DNA of 64,000 bases from Clostridia bacterium (GCA_017461235.1 JAFTYU010000004.1:1-64000); one strand, 5' to 3'; numbered from the stretch's first letter, positions 8,801 to 15,846 are shown. The notes: generated by a model from the sequence alone, not told the origin. Program-made: numbers and translations.

Positions 8801-9557
8801 TTGTTACAGCGCAGGTATCGTTCAGGGTACTAACTATGTCGGTGGAGTTTCAGGTAGTAAAGGTACCAATGCAGTCTTCACTAATTGCTATTATCTTTAC
8901 AGTTCACCGTCTGATGGCTCGGGTACCATTCAGAACGGTATAGGTGCCGCTACAAACGGCAGCGTAACCGCAGATATTGCAAATGCAACAGAAGTTAAAA
9001 CTGTAGCACAGTTCGCAAATGGTGAAGTTTCGTATCTTTTACAGTCCGCTAACTCCGAGCAGCTTTGGGGTCAGGTTATTAATAAAGATGCCACGGCACC
9101 TACGTTTAATACTGACGGTAAATACAAAGTACACGCAGTTTCAGGAACGGACAGCTATTCTTTGGTTAATATAGGGGACATTGACGATGATGAAGATATA
9201 GATGTTCAGGACTATCAGCAACTTGTAAATAAAGCTCTTTCAAACGAAAATCTTGCGTATAGAGATATGCATATCGCTGATATTGACGGTGACGGAGCAC
9301 TTGATGTGGTTGACTGTTCAATTATGGAGCGCTTTATTTACGGTCATATTGTTAAAATAGACGTTTATCTTAAAGGCGATTTTGATTTTGATGGTACAGC
9401 GTTTACTGCGAATGACATAAAAGCCATTAAAAAAGGACTTATAAATCAGGATAAATTAAACACAAAGCAAAAATATGCTTGTGATTTGAATTTTGATGGT
9501 GTTCTTGACATTAATGATAAAGATATTTTGCTTCAGCAAGAAGTGACAAGTGCGTAA
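5868..9557 (+). CDS. Large secreted GLUG/dockerin surface protein
   Basis: A 1229-residue exported multidomain protein, counted from the ATG at 5868 behind GGAGG (an upstream in-frame ATG at 5826 lacks a binding site and would bury the signal peptide). Residues 1-31 are a signal peptide. Then come a carbohydrate-binding-like beta-sandwich (about 40-195), an InlB/Listeria-Bacteroides repeat (LVFSGWFTEPDGQG, about 205-245), a Big_3-type Ig-like domain (about 255-325), a large unassigned beta-rich domain (about 445-770), and GLUG motifs (GHFDGQGHTINGL, YIGGICGY, YVGGVTGY, YVGGVSG; about 877-1000). The C-terminus has two dockerin-like pairs of Ca-binding loops (GDIDDDEDIDVQD and ADIDGDGALDVVD; GDFDFDGTAFTAND and CDLNFDGVLDIND). 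Dockerins anchor proteins to cohesins, so it is probably part of an extracellular complex or surface layer. No catalytic domain is recognised. Confidence 0.88.
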   Translation: MRKKFKRVSIICVCVLLLVSSLLSPVAFSASGVYELTFDNLFIFEQWSNNTNSSIVAPGTPGELTEDIETGTFNLVNTSTESVETYTTFGNSISGYYYMDVEPNTQYTFAFSVERTESNPTQNMEAFVFYYDSNGNLTEWVSYNPIHYGLSEWDFTTPSGTEYIQVRFDNNWPDSQAKVSDIRICETEIYEYSKDLDFRKSFTYSSGATYGELPAPEREGLVFSGWFTEPDGQGEEITSDTKMSAQSYSLFSYWTTIPVSALEVVCAPVKQNYYSGEKLNTRGLVLAVTYPDGTKENIDEDFICSPMVLSATGEQTITVSYGSGSTEFTVNVEASKNESIMLNNTQYTASLANNTYTLNYNSTAFNRFELTYSSDAYVKGTMNFGTVTEEFFLEAADSGSFSSYIDGFLDGTTQSKVVSISFESLDKEFADFTLLSLNLSQGTDISDDYGMVYLSGADYKIGIDLDWGGALTYMEDLGNSVVAAQKKSYFGATTNPVEVGLSTDFKSSGLTRYNTLGNVNLINAHDTGRLVQQSYYGAGDSTYEPGMFEGAAWPYNPVQGGNVYNDPSKIVDLQVTDSYIYIKCRPLDWARESQYITPTYMEAWYTLEDGMMRASCRFVDFSGYPSLTTNQEVPAFYCVEPLNNFVYYSGGEAWLDSNTKVTRSDLQFWSGRDDQNFPCNENWAAFVGDGSSGYGIGVYAPGQTDFCAGVMERDTLTSLDDANMTSDLIPGQPAANHNSTSYIGVMDSICFQSYTPIEYCYYITTGDVTSIRNKFKPLAQEETDICDATYTNGFCDMCGRYKAPELTTDKYDVNDDNAFDNVYEISSMGELNWFRDNVNNGDVNANAVLTCDITDNSGVLAAYGTLASDTSGFRNWTPIGNQTCKYNGHFDGQGHTINGLYMNDTSLSYGGLFGYAESDSVIERVGIDDSYFYGNQYIGGICGYGNGKIENCYSLYAITKGSSYVGGVTGYNNVSVKNCYSAGIVQGTNYVGGVSGSKGTNAVFTNCYYLYSSPSDGSGTIQNGIGAATNGSVTADIANATEVKTVAQFANGEVSYLLQSANSEQLWGQVINKDATAPTFNTDGKYKVHAVSGTDSYSLVNIGDIDDDEDIDVQDYQQLVNKALSNENLAYRDMHIADIDGDGALDVVDCSIMERFIYGHIVKIDVYLKGDFDFDGTAFTANDIKAIKKGLINQDKLNTKQKYACDLNFDGVLDINDKDILLQQEVTSA

Positions 9558-9566
9558 ATTGAATGA

Positions 9567-9607
9567 AAACGGTCTGCAAAAACCTTTGTTTTTACAGACC
9601 GTTTTTT
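9567..9607 (+). terminator. Terminator of the dockerin gene
   Basis: AAACGGTCTG / CAGACCGTTT (9567-9576 with 9595-9604) with a second inner stem AAAAAC / GTTTTT, then a T run. Confidence 0.85.
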
Positions 9608-9619
9608 GTTGGCAGATAT

Positions 9620-9655
9620 GTGACTCGAACACGCGACCTATGGTTGTATTTAAGG
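9620..9655. repeat. tRNA-Thr 3'-end fragment, candidate att site (left)
   Basis: Bases 9620-9639 are identical to 16249-16268, the T-arm and variable region of the tRNA-Thr gene. Bases 9625-9655 (31 bases) are identical to 14737-14767. No complete tRNA can be folded here. Short duplications of a tRNA 3' end are the usual footprint of tyrosine-recombinase integration, so this is read as an old attachment site or the remains of one. Confidence 0.6.
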
Positions 9656-9812
9656 GCGATTTTTTTGTGTCGGCATCGCCGTCTGTTGTGAGCTGTCCGA
9701 ACGTCCTAAAAGACGTACGGACTTATTCCTGCCATATCTATTTATCACAAAACACATTTTAGAAATATAGATAAAGATTGATTTGCACACTAGAAAAATT
9801 CGTAAACTGGTG
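9656..9812. other. Non-coding start of the island
   Basis: No supportable gene. It contains an interrupted palindrome TCCGAACGTC / GACGTACGGA (9694-9719) and a looser inverted repeat based on ATCTATTT / AAATATAGAT (about 9736-9773). These could be recombination or regulatory sites, but no specific function can be assigned. Confidence 0.4.
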
Positions 9813-9841
9813 TTGACATTTGTATACATTTGTGTTATTGT
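9813..9841 (+). promoter_or_regulatory. Promoter of the RHH / zinc-ribbon operon
   Basis: TTGACA at 9813-9818, a 17-base spacer and TATTGT at 9836-9841. The spacer holds the palindrome TTGTATACA, a plausible operator for the ribbon-helix-helix protein encoded just downstream. The operator role is inference. Confidence 0.65.
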
Positions 9842-9870
9842 GTTTACAGTAACTGAGGTGGTGATGTTTC

Positions 9871-10053
9871 TTGAAAGAAAAATTAATTATTGAAAAGAAA
9901 AACTATAAAGGCGAAACAGCGGTTATTTCAGCAAGAATTCCTGGTGATTTAATCGCAAAAATTGATGAAATTGTTTCAATAACAGGAAGAACAAGAAACG
10001 AAGTAATTCAACTTTGCCTTGAATATGCTATTGATAATTTAGAGATAAAATAA
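9871..10053 (+). CDS. Ribbon-helix-helix (CopG/Arc-type) DNA-binding protein
   Basis: A 60-residue protein. After about 17 charged residues it has the RHH pattern: a beta strand (AVISARIPGDL), then helix A (IAKIDEIVSITG), a turn with R-T-R-N and helix B (EVIQLCLEYAIDNL). It most likely binds DNA as a dimer and represses its own operon. The start is a TTG at 9871 behind GAGGTGGTG. The ATG at 9864 is out of frame and stops after nine codons. It is the first gene of the island operon, 14 bases before the zinc-ribbon gene at 10068. It is not clearly an antitoxin, because the next gene does not resemble a known toxin. Confidence 0.7.
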   Translation: MKEKLIIEKKNYKGETAVISARIPGDLIAKIDEIVSITGRTRNEVIQLCLEYAIDNLEIK

Positions 10054-10067
10054 GGAGGCATAGAATT

Positions 10068-10937
10068 ATGGCTAAATTGATGTGTGAAATTTGTGGCGGT
10101 TCATTGGTTATGAATGTGAATAATATTTCAGAATGCGAAAACTGCGGTATGAAATATGCTAAAGAAAAAGTTGCACAGATGGTTAAAGTTGATGGTGCTG
10201 TTGAAGTCACAAAAGGTGAAGTTGAAAAAGAAAGACTTTTGAACAATGCGTATACATATAATAAACTGAATAAACATAAAGAAGCTGAAGAACTTTATGT
10301 TAAGATTACTCAAGATTATCCGGCTGATTGGAATGGTTGGCTTGGGTTGGGGTTGACACGTTTTACTCTGGATAATAATGATTCAGAATTAAATAAACAC
10401 ACAGAAGAAAAGCATAAACGTAGTGTTGAAGATGCCGAAAAACAATATAAAACTGCGATGATGTTAGTTGATAAAAAAACTGCATTGAAAATTAGTCAAG
10501 AACTTGAAAAACAAAAAACTAATAATCAAAAAACTTACAATGAGAAATGGCAGATTTTTTTGAATAAAATAAAGAATCCCGAAAAACTTGATACGAATCA
10601 ATTGCCTGGTGACTTTGAACTACTGCAATACGGACCTGAATTTTGCAAAGATTTTTATAAAAGAGCTAAAGAATTGGCGGAAAAAATATATGAATATTTA
10701 CCTAAAAATAGTTGCAATAAATTTGATGGATGGTATGTTGATACTAAAACTTCTATAGAATTCACAGATAAATGTTTAGTTAATAAGCATCCAGGACATT
10801 ATGTTGGTCTGTATGCTGTTTATGATGATATTTTTTTAAATGAAAAAGGAATCTATAGAAGTAAATTTGAGTTTACAGATGAAAATTATAAACAAGTCAT
10901 TGATTCATTAAAACTGAAACGTAGATGGTTTTCTTAA
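10068..10937 (+). CDS. Zinc-ribbon protein with helical (TPR-like) body, copy 1
   Basis: A 289-residue cytosolic protein of unknown function. Residues 6-26 carry two CxxC knuckles (CEIC, then CENC) typical of a zinc ribbon. A conserved linker (YAKEKVAQMVKVDGAVEVTKGE) follows, then a TPR-like segment (ERLLNNAYTYNKLNKHKEAEELYVKITQDYPADWNGWLGLG, about 53-95). The rest is lysine-rich and helical with no recognisable enzyme motif. The first 53 residues are nearly the same as those of the next gene, while the remainders differ. AAGGAGG precedes the ATG at 10068. Adaptor or sensor roles in the SPFH/AbiH island are possible but only guessed from context. Confidence 0.75.
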   Translation: MAKLMCEICGGSLVMNVNNISECENCGMKYAKEKVAQMVKVDGAVEVTKGEVEKERLLNNAYTYNKLNKHKEAEELYVKITQDYPADWNGWLGLGLTRFTLDNNDSELNKHTEEKHKRSVEDAEKQYKTAMMLVDKKTALKISQELEKQKTNNQKTYNEKWQIFLNKIKNPEKLDTNQLPGDFELLQYGPEFCKDFYKRAKELAEKIYEYLPKNSCNKFDGWYVDTKTSIEFTDKCLVNKHPGHYVGLYAVYDDIFLNEKGIYRSKFEFTDENYKQVIDSLKLKRRWFS

Positions 10938-11008
10938 TGTAAAAAAGGAAATTGAAAAAATGTAATAAATGTGCTAAAGAAAAGGACTATTAATAAGGAG
11001 TTTTTGTT

Positions 11009-11857
11009 ATGGCCAAATTAATGTGTGAAATTTGTGGTGGTTCATTAATTATGAATGCTGGTAATATTGCAGAATGCGAAAACTGTGGTATGAAATATGC
11101 TAAAGAAAAAGTTGTACAGATGGTTAAAATCGACGGTGCAGTTGAAATTACAAAAGGTGAAGCGGAAAAAGTGCGTCTTCTTAATAATGTAGAAACTTAT
11201 TTGAAATTAGGGAAATATGCCCAGGCATATGAGCTTTGCCAAAACATAACAGATGAATACCCTGATGATTTCAGAGGTTGGTACTTTACCTTTAAAAGTT
11301 GTGTTTATATTTTTGCAAATAACATTAGAATACCTCACACAGATTGCTTGAAAGAAGCTGATTCAAATTTAATTACGGCTTTAAAACTAACTAATGACAA
11401 AGATGTTTTAGGACGAGAAGCTGTTGTTTTCTGGTTTGATATTCTTAAAAAAGGAAATCCTGATTTAAATGCCTTGTATGCATTTCGGAATAGCAAAAAT
11501 TGTACTGACAACCATATAATATCAATGTTTATAAAGAGGATTGATGAACAAATCCTTTTTTTCTTAAACCAATTGAATTCTTGTCAGAACAAAAAAGATG
11601 TATGTGATAAATTAGGTTTTACTTCACGATTTGATGAACCTATTAAAAACATTAATTCATTTTCTTTTGAGAATGGGTGGTTAACTGCAGATGGAACAAT
11701 TGTTAGAAAGAAATTTGACGGTATTTCTTTTTGGGGATCAAAAACCAAATACCAATATGAAGAACTAGCAGTAAAAGATATTTATCATCTCAAAATTAAT
11801 TTCTATAATGAATTACAAGAATTAATTAAGGCAGTAAGCAATTTAACAAATCAATAA
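11009..11857 (+). CDS. Zinc-ribbon protein with helical body, copy 2
   Basis: A 282-residue paralogue of the preceding gene. The N-terminal 55 residues (CEIC, CENCGMKYAKEKVVQMVK, DGAVEITKGEAEK) are almost identical. A TPR-like part follows (NVETYLKLGKYAQAYELCQNITDEYPDDFRGW), and after that the sequence departs from copy 1. The shared head with an unlike tail suggests a modular adaptor: one zinc-ribbon dock with two different partner surfaces. It lies 71 bases after copy 1 and 16 bases before the SPFH gene, in the same operon. AAGGAG precedes the ATG. No catalytic residues could be recognised. Confidence 0.75.
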   Translation: MAKLMCEICGGSLIMNAGNIAECENCGMKYAKEKVVQMVKIDGAVEITKGEAEKVRLLNNVETYLKLGKYAQAYELCQNITDEYPDDFRGWYFTFKSCVYIFANNIRIPHTDCLKEADSNLITALKLTNDKDVLGREAVVFWFDILKKGNPDLNALYAFRNSKNCTDNHIISMFIKRIDEQILFFLNQLNSCQNKKDVCDKLGFTSRFDEPIKNINSFSFENGWLTADGTIVRKKFDGISFWGSKTKYQYEELAVKDIYHLKINFYNELQELIKAVSNLTNQ

Positions 11858-11873
11858 AAAAGGAGGAAAATAT

Positions 11874-12938
11874 ATGTCAGTTTTAGATACCATAAAATAC
11901 GAAGGTAATAACGATACATTTATATGGAAACATCCTCGTGAAGATTTTAATACTCTTTCACAGTTGATTGTTCACGAATCACAAGAGGCAATATTATTCA
12001 AAAATGGACAAGCACTTGATTTATTCGGTCCTGGTAAATACACATTAACTTCGAAAAATATCCCTTTACTATCAAAACTGATTAATCTCCCCTTTGGTGG
12101 AGAATCTCCGTTCCATTGTGAAATTTATTTTATAAACAAAACAATGCCACTCGATATGAAATGGGGCACTCAAAACAGAATACAGATTCTTGATCCGCAA
12201 TTTAATATTTTACTCCACGCCGGTGCCAGTGGAGGTATGGGCGTACATATCGAGGACTCTCGTAAATTTTTAACAAAGCTTATAGGAACAACAAATGCTT
12301 TTAACAAAGATTCGCTTGTTATATATTTTCGTGAAATGATTATAACAAGGGTTAAAACCTATCTCACAAAAGCAATGTCGGCAGTTTCATTTATAACCAT
12401 CAATGCTCACCTTGATGAAATGTCAACTGCGATACATGGTATTCTTAATGAAGAAATATCTGAGTTTGGAGTAAAACTAGCAAAATTCTTCGTTTCAACA
12501 ATACAGCTTGAAGAATGCGATTATAAGCAAGTTCAAAACGCACTTTCAACCGTGGCAAGCCGTAACATTGAAGGCTACAATTGGGTCGATGAACAAATTG
12601 CAGATTTTATGAAACGTTATGCTTCCAACGAAGGCTCGCAGGATAATATAGGTGGTATGATTTCACAAGTTCCTCTTGCTATGGCTTTTGGCAATATGTT
12701 ACGAGGAACAATTGAGCCACTCGCAAATATGGGATTTTCCGGCAATCTCCAAGCATTACATAATGGAAGCAACAGATTCTGCACAAAATGCGGTGAAGTC
12801 TTAAAACCTGATGCTAAATTCTGTACTAAATGCGGTTCACCCACCAAAAATGCTATGTACAGTTGCTCGAATTGTGGAAACATCATTGATAAAGAAGATA
12901 TCTTTTGTGCTAAATGCGGAAAGAAATGCGGTGAATAA
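11874..12938 (+). CDS. SPFH-domain protein with C-terminal double zinc ribbon
   Basis: A 354-residue protein of the SPFH/band-7 (stomatin/flotillin-like) superfamily, of the soluble YdjI-like kind annotated as virion-core-like. Residues 1-245 form the SPFH region (LIVHESQEAILFKNGQALDLFGPGKYTL at the start). A Gly/Met-rich amphipathic stretch follows (GGMISQVPLAMAFGNMLRG), then two zinc ribbons: CTKCGEVLKPDAKFCTKCG (about 303-321) and CSNCGNIIDKEDIFCAKCGKKC (about 331-352). In Bacillus the relative belongs to the ydj membrane-stress operon with a PspA homologue, so membrane-integrity sensing is plausible. No PspA gene is present here. The zinc ribbons could pair with the two upstream zinc-ribbon proteins. 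RBS AAAGGAGG. Confidence 0.82.
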   Translation: MSVLDTIKYEGNNDTFIWKHPREDFNTLSQLIVHESQEAILFKNGQALDLFGPGKYTLTSKNIPLLSKLINLPFGGESPFHCEIYFINKTMPLDMKWGTQNRIQILDPQFNILLHAGASGGMGVHIEDSRKFLTKLIGTTNAFNKDSLVIYFREMIITRVKTYLTKAMSAVSFITINAHLDEMSTAIHGILNEEISEFGVKLAKFFVSTIQLEECDYKQVQNALSTVASRNIEGYNWVDEQIADFMKRYASNEGSQDNIGGMISQVPLAMAFGNMLRGTIEPLANMGFSGNLQALHNGSNRFCTKCGEVLKPDAKFCTKCGSPTKNAMYSCSNCGNIIDKEDIFCAKCGKKCGE

Positions 12939-12939
12939 T

Positions 12940-13245
12940 ATGTTGAAAAAGAATGAGCTTATAAAAAATAACAGACAGGCAATAAATGATTTTTGCGGGA
13001 GAATCAATAGGATTGCCAAAAAAATAAGATATTTGCCAACTGCTGTACAAGCAGAAGCTGAGCGACAACTTACCGATTTAAATGATGCTGTACGCTTCCT
13101 TGATCCTACAAAAGAAAATGTAACAGAAAAAATCAAGCATCTTTCCCCAGCGGTTATAGAGCTTTCGAAAGAACTTGATAATTTAATTGAAATTGAAAGC
13201 GACACCGCAGAAAGTTTAAAAGATATTGTAAGACATTATACATAA
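12940..13245 (+). CDS. Small helical protein, unknown
   Basis: A 101-residue lysine-rich, almost entirely helical protein (MLKKNELIKNNRQAIND at the N-terminus, then amphipathic helices with AEAERQLTDLNDAV and SPAVIELSKELDNLIE). It begins one base after the SPFH stop codon, so it is translationally coupled to that gene and is the last member of the operon before a terminator. The frame is open further upstream inside the SPFH gene, but that part is a shadow. It may be a partner of the SPFH protein. No family is recognised. Confidence 0.6.
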   Translation: MLKKNELIKNNRQAINDFCGRINRIAKKIRYLPTAVQAEAERQLTDLNDAVRFLDPTKENVTEKIKHLSPAVIELSKELDNLIEIESDTAESLKDIVRHYT

Positions 13246-13260
13246 TAAACAAAGAAAAAG

Positions 13261-13292
13261 TCCTCAACACGTTTCTGTGTTGGGGATTTTTA
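13261..13292 (+). terminator. Terminator of the RHH-SPFH operon
   Basis: TCCTCAACAC / GTGTTGGGGA (13261-13270 with 13277-13286, one G-T pair) followed by TTTTTAG. Confidence 0.8.
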
Positions 13293-13425
13293 GTCAAACC
13301 AAACAACTAACCAAATCAAACTATGTGCAATTTGCCATTTTTCGAAAAAACTGAAAAATTTTTTGAAATATTTGTCGAATATTGTCATATATATTATGAA
13401 ACTTTATTTTTTAGGAGTGATTATT

Positions 13426-14646
13426 ATTAACATTTTAGTAATTGGAAACGGATTTGACATTGCCCACGGTTTGCCTACATCATACCGAAACTTTTTGGAC
13501 TTTGTTAACTTAGTAAACAAAACACACGATGCGCTTAATCAAAATATTAACCCATCAACTAAAGATTCATATTCAAAAGACCTAAAAAAATATATCAAAG
13601 AAAATGAAACTTTAAAGAATTCTTTAACTGATTTACTTGATAAAAAAAGTAGTGATGAAATTTCAAATGATATAACATTGATTTATAATCTTACACACAG
13701 TAATTTTTGGGTAAACTACTTTAATAAAATTTCAAATGAAATAGGTCAAAATTGGATAAATTTTGAGGATGAAATTTCTAAAATAGTTCAAAAACTTGAT
13801 TCTGAAATATGGAGTGAAAACATCTTACAATACAAAAATTTATTACCCAAAGATTTTACAATTGATAAAAAAACACTTATAGACTTACTTGACAAAGATT
13901 TATATAACTTAACTGAAGCATTAGAAATATATTTATATAATTATATAAATGAAATATATTATTTTAATGATATTGACGGTAAGAGAGTTCGTATCGTTGA
14001 AAATCCAGATATATCAATGTTACATATTGATAAAGTTCTTTCTTTTAATTACACCAATACTTTTGAAAGACTATACGCTACAACTAAAAAAAGAATTCAA
14101 TTCAATTACATTCACGGTAAAGCTCAAATACATGGTAAAGATACATGCAATATGATCTTGGGTATCAACGAATATCTTCCGCTTGAATCAACTAACACAA
14201 ACATTGATTTTATTAAATTTAAAAAGTACTTTCAGCGAATACACAAAAACACCGGACGAGAACACAGAGAATGGTTAGACAATATCAAAGAACAACAAGA
14301 CACATACACGTATAAACTTAAAGGTTATAAAAAAATCAAATTAGCTATTTGGTTCTTTGAAAAAAAGAAAAAACCATTTAAAATTAAAAATCCACATAAA
14401 TATTATCATCAAATATATTTTTTTGGTCACTCTCTTGATATTGTTGATAAAGATATAATCGAATTTTTAATTCTAAACGATAATGTACGAACATACATAT
14501 ATTATCATAACACAACATCATACGAGGAAAAAATAATAAACCTTGTCAAAATAATAGGAAAAGATGAATTAATTAAGAGAACCGCAGGAAAAAATCAAAC
14601 TATTTTCTTCCTTAAACAGACAGATACAATTGAAAACGATACATAA
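13426..14646 (+). CDS. AbiH-family abortive-infection protein
   Basis: A 406-residue protein of the phage abortive-infection AbiH family. The N-terminus has the conserved NILVIGNGFDIAHGLPTSY motif, and the C-terminal part has the family's YFFGHSLDIVDKDIIEFLI motif (about residue 330). Members stop phage by an unclear mechanism. The start is unusual. AGGAG at 13413-13417 lies eight bases before an ATT codon at 13426, exactly where family proteins have ATG followed by N-I-L-V. Upstream in-frame options (GTG 13417, ATG 13396, TTG 13363) have no binding site. The gene is very AT-rich, has its own spacing from the preceding operon, and ends at a strong terminator. It may be expressed poorly if ATT is the only start. 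Confidence 0.85.
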   Translation: MNILVIGNGFDIAHGLPTSYRNFLDFVNLVNKTHDALNQNINPSTKDSYSKDLKKYIKENETLKNSLTDLLDKKSSDEISNDITLIYNLTHSNFWVNYFNKISNEIGQNWINFEDEISKIVQKLDSEIWSENILQYKNLLPKDFTIDKKTLIDLLDKDLYNLTEALEIYLYNYINEIYYFNDIDGKRVRIVENPDISMLHIDKVLSFNYTNTFERLYATTKKRIQFNYIHGKAQIHGKDTCNMILGINEYLPLESTNTNIDFIKFKKYFQRIHKNTGREHREWLDNIKEQQDTYTYKLKGYKKIKLAIWFFEKKKKPFKIKNPHKYYHQIYFFGHSLDIVDKDIIEFLILNDNVRTYIYYHNTTSYEEKIINLVKIIGKDELIKRTAGKNQTIFFLKQTDTIENDT

Positions 14647-14682
14647 TTAATAAGAAAAAGCATTTCTAATTTGTAATCAAAA

Positions 14683-14716
14683 AACCGAGTAAACCCTTGA
14701 GTTTACTCGGCTTTTT
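14683..14716 (+). terminator. Terminator of the AbiH gene
   Basis: Perfect CCGAGTAAAC / GTTTACTCGG stem (14685-14694 with 14701-14710) and a T run. The same stem sequence is largely reused by the terminator at 15847. Confidence 0.85.
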
Positions 14717-14726
14717 GATGGAACTG

Positions 14727-14767
14727 GTGACGGAAATCGAACACGCGACCTATGGTTGTATTTAAGG
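14727..14767. repeat. tRNA 3'-end-like fragment, candidate att site (middle)
   Basis: Bases 14737-14767 repeat 9625-9655 exactly (31 bases, same orientation). The bases just before read, on the minus strand, like the end of a tRNA (CACCAGTTCCA). No complete tRNA is present. Together with 9620 and the intact tRNA-Thr at 16236 it divides the island into an AbiH/SPFH part (5.1 kb) and a barnase/recombinase part. The rest of the gap up to the SOS promoter (14768-14866) holds nothing recognisable. Confidence 0.6.
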
Positions 14768-14866
14768 ATAAGTATTTGGTAGTTATACAATAATCAACTC
14801 TACATAGTCTTTTTTGAAATCATAATATTACAAGTAACAATTTTTTCGAAAATTTTCGTTTCGGGG

Positions 14867-14917
14867 TTGATTTTTGGAATTTTCGTGCTATAATACAATT
14901 GTTCGAACAAATGTTCT
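14867..14917 (+). promoter_or_regulatory. Promoter with LexA (SOS) box upstream of barnase
   Basis: TTGATT (14867-14872), a 16-base spacer and TATAAT (14889-14894). The 14-base CGAACAAATGTTCT follows at 14904-14917. It fits the Gram-positive SOS box CGAACRNRYGTTYC in all but the final base and nearly equals the two boxes before the Y-family polymerase at 36945 and 36973. LexA bound here would cover the transcription start. A tiny ORF (ATG 14932, two codons) directly follows AGGAAGG. Confidence 0.75.
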
Positions 14918-14948
14918 GCAGCGAGGAAGGAATGATTTAACGGCTCTT

Positions 14949-15479
14949 ATGCCCGACAGACACTTGTCAGGTAATAGTGTTAATTGGAAAAATTGGGAAT
15001 CTAAATTAAAATTTACAACATGTGCTGAATGTTTTAAGAAACATGGTACTATATATGATACGACTTTTGAGCGGGATGATATTATGCCTATACATCCGAA
15101 TGGTCTTTGTGAGTTACCGTTTATGAGGACTAAAATGGCTGGTACTGTAACAAAACTCGGTCCACTTGGTGCTGATGCTCAACTTTGTTACTTGAAAAAA
15201 CTGCCGGATTTTTATGTTACCAAAAAAGATGCATTGAAATCAGGATGGAAAAGAGCTTTAGGCAATTTAAATGATGTTTTACCTGGTAAATCAATAGGCG
15301 GAGATATTTTTTATAATGATTTAGGTAAACTGCCGTCTGAGGCATCTCGTGTATGGCGTGAAGCTGATTTCGATTATATAAAAGGCTATAGGAATGACAA
15401 AAGAATTTTATATTCTAATGATGGTTTATTGTTTGCTACCTATGACCATTATCAGACTTTTTATGAAATACTACCATAA
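14949..15479 (+). CDS. Barnase-type ribonuclease toxin (short, tail-like form)
   Basis: A 176-residue protein whose last 110 residues align by eye with barnase: LPDFYVTKKDA, LNDVLPGKSIGGDIFYND, WREADFDYIKGYRN, KRILYS and DHYQTFYEI. The catalytic Glu (WREAD), both active-site Arg (GYR and DKR) and the His (DHYQTF) are kept, so it should be an active RNase. The first 65 residues (CAECFKKHGTIYD, PIHPNGLCELPF) resemble the Cys-containing linker seen before toxin tips of polymorphic or phage-derived proteins. No signal peptide or delivery domain is visible, so it may be a tail cut from a larger toxin. The frame is open back to 14874, but the ATG at 14949 is the first standard start and has only a weak binding site. 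Barstar follows. Confidence 0.85.
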   Translation: MPDRHLSGNSVNWKNWESKLKFTTCAECFKKHGTIYDTTFERDDIMPIHPNGLCELPFMRTKMAGTVTKLGPLGADAQLCYLKKLPDFYVTKKDALKSGWKRALGNLNDVLPGKSIGGDIFYNDLGKLPSEASRVWREADFDYIKGYRNDKRILYSNDGLLFATYDHYQTFYEILP

Positions 15480-15491
15480 GTGGAGGTTGCT

Positions 15492-15830
15492 ATGTACGAA
15501 CAAAAGGATACATATATTGTGGATTTTTCAGAAGTTGAATATTATGCTCAGATGCATAGTGCCATAAAAGATGGTTTGAGTTTTCCTGATTATTATGGAA
15601 ACAATTGGGATGCATTCTGGGATTGTTTAACTGATATGTATGGTGAAAGCATTAATATCGAGTTTATAGGTATTGAGAAATTAAGAACTGCATTCGGTGA
15701 AGAAGCAGGGAATGATATTGAGATTCTGAAAAGAATTTTATATAGATTCAAGCATAACTATAACGACGAATTTTCTGATTTGATAAGAATAAAGATTCAG
15801 GATGAGGATTCTACATATTACATTGATTAA
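15492..15830 (+). CDS. Barstar-family ribonuclease inhibitor (immunity)
   Basis: A 112-residue cytosolic inhibitor that would bind and block the upstream barnase. It has the barstar core: an N-terminal strand ending in VDFSEVEYYAQMHSAIKDGL, the hallmark helix FPDYYGNNWDAFWDCLTD (about residues 35-52) with the acidic residues that plug the barnase active site, and a final strand (DLIRIKIQDED). GGAGG at 15482-15486 selects the ATG at 15492, 12 bases after the toxin stop. The tight coupling is that of a toxin-immunity pair. The same transcript, and so the same SOS promoter, probably serves both genes. Confidence 0.92.
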   Translation: MYEQKDTYIVDFSEVEYYAQMHSAIKDGLSFPDYYGNNWDAFWDCLTDMYGESINIEFIGIEKLRTAFGEEAGNDIEILKRILYRFKHNYNDEFSDLIRIKIQDEDSTYYID

Positions 15831-15846
15831 TTATAGATAAACGAAA

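Noticed and set aside
9609-9660. Possible tRNA gene on the minus strand
   Set aside because: Only the T-arm and variable region match tRNA-Thr. No D arm, anticodon arm or paired acceptor can be formed.
12837-13205. 122-codon minus-strand open frame opposite the small island gene
   Set aside because: Ser/Phe-rich complement of a lysine-rich helical protein, with no binding site.
14874-14948. TTG-initiated N-terminal extension of the barnase protein
   Set aside because: It would run through the -10 and the LexA box. It may be a relic of a longer toxin gene, but it cannot be translated from this promoter.
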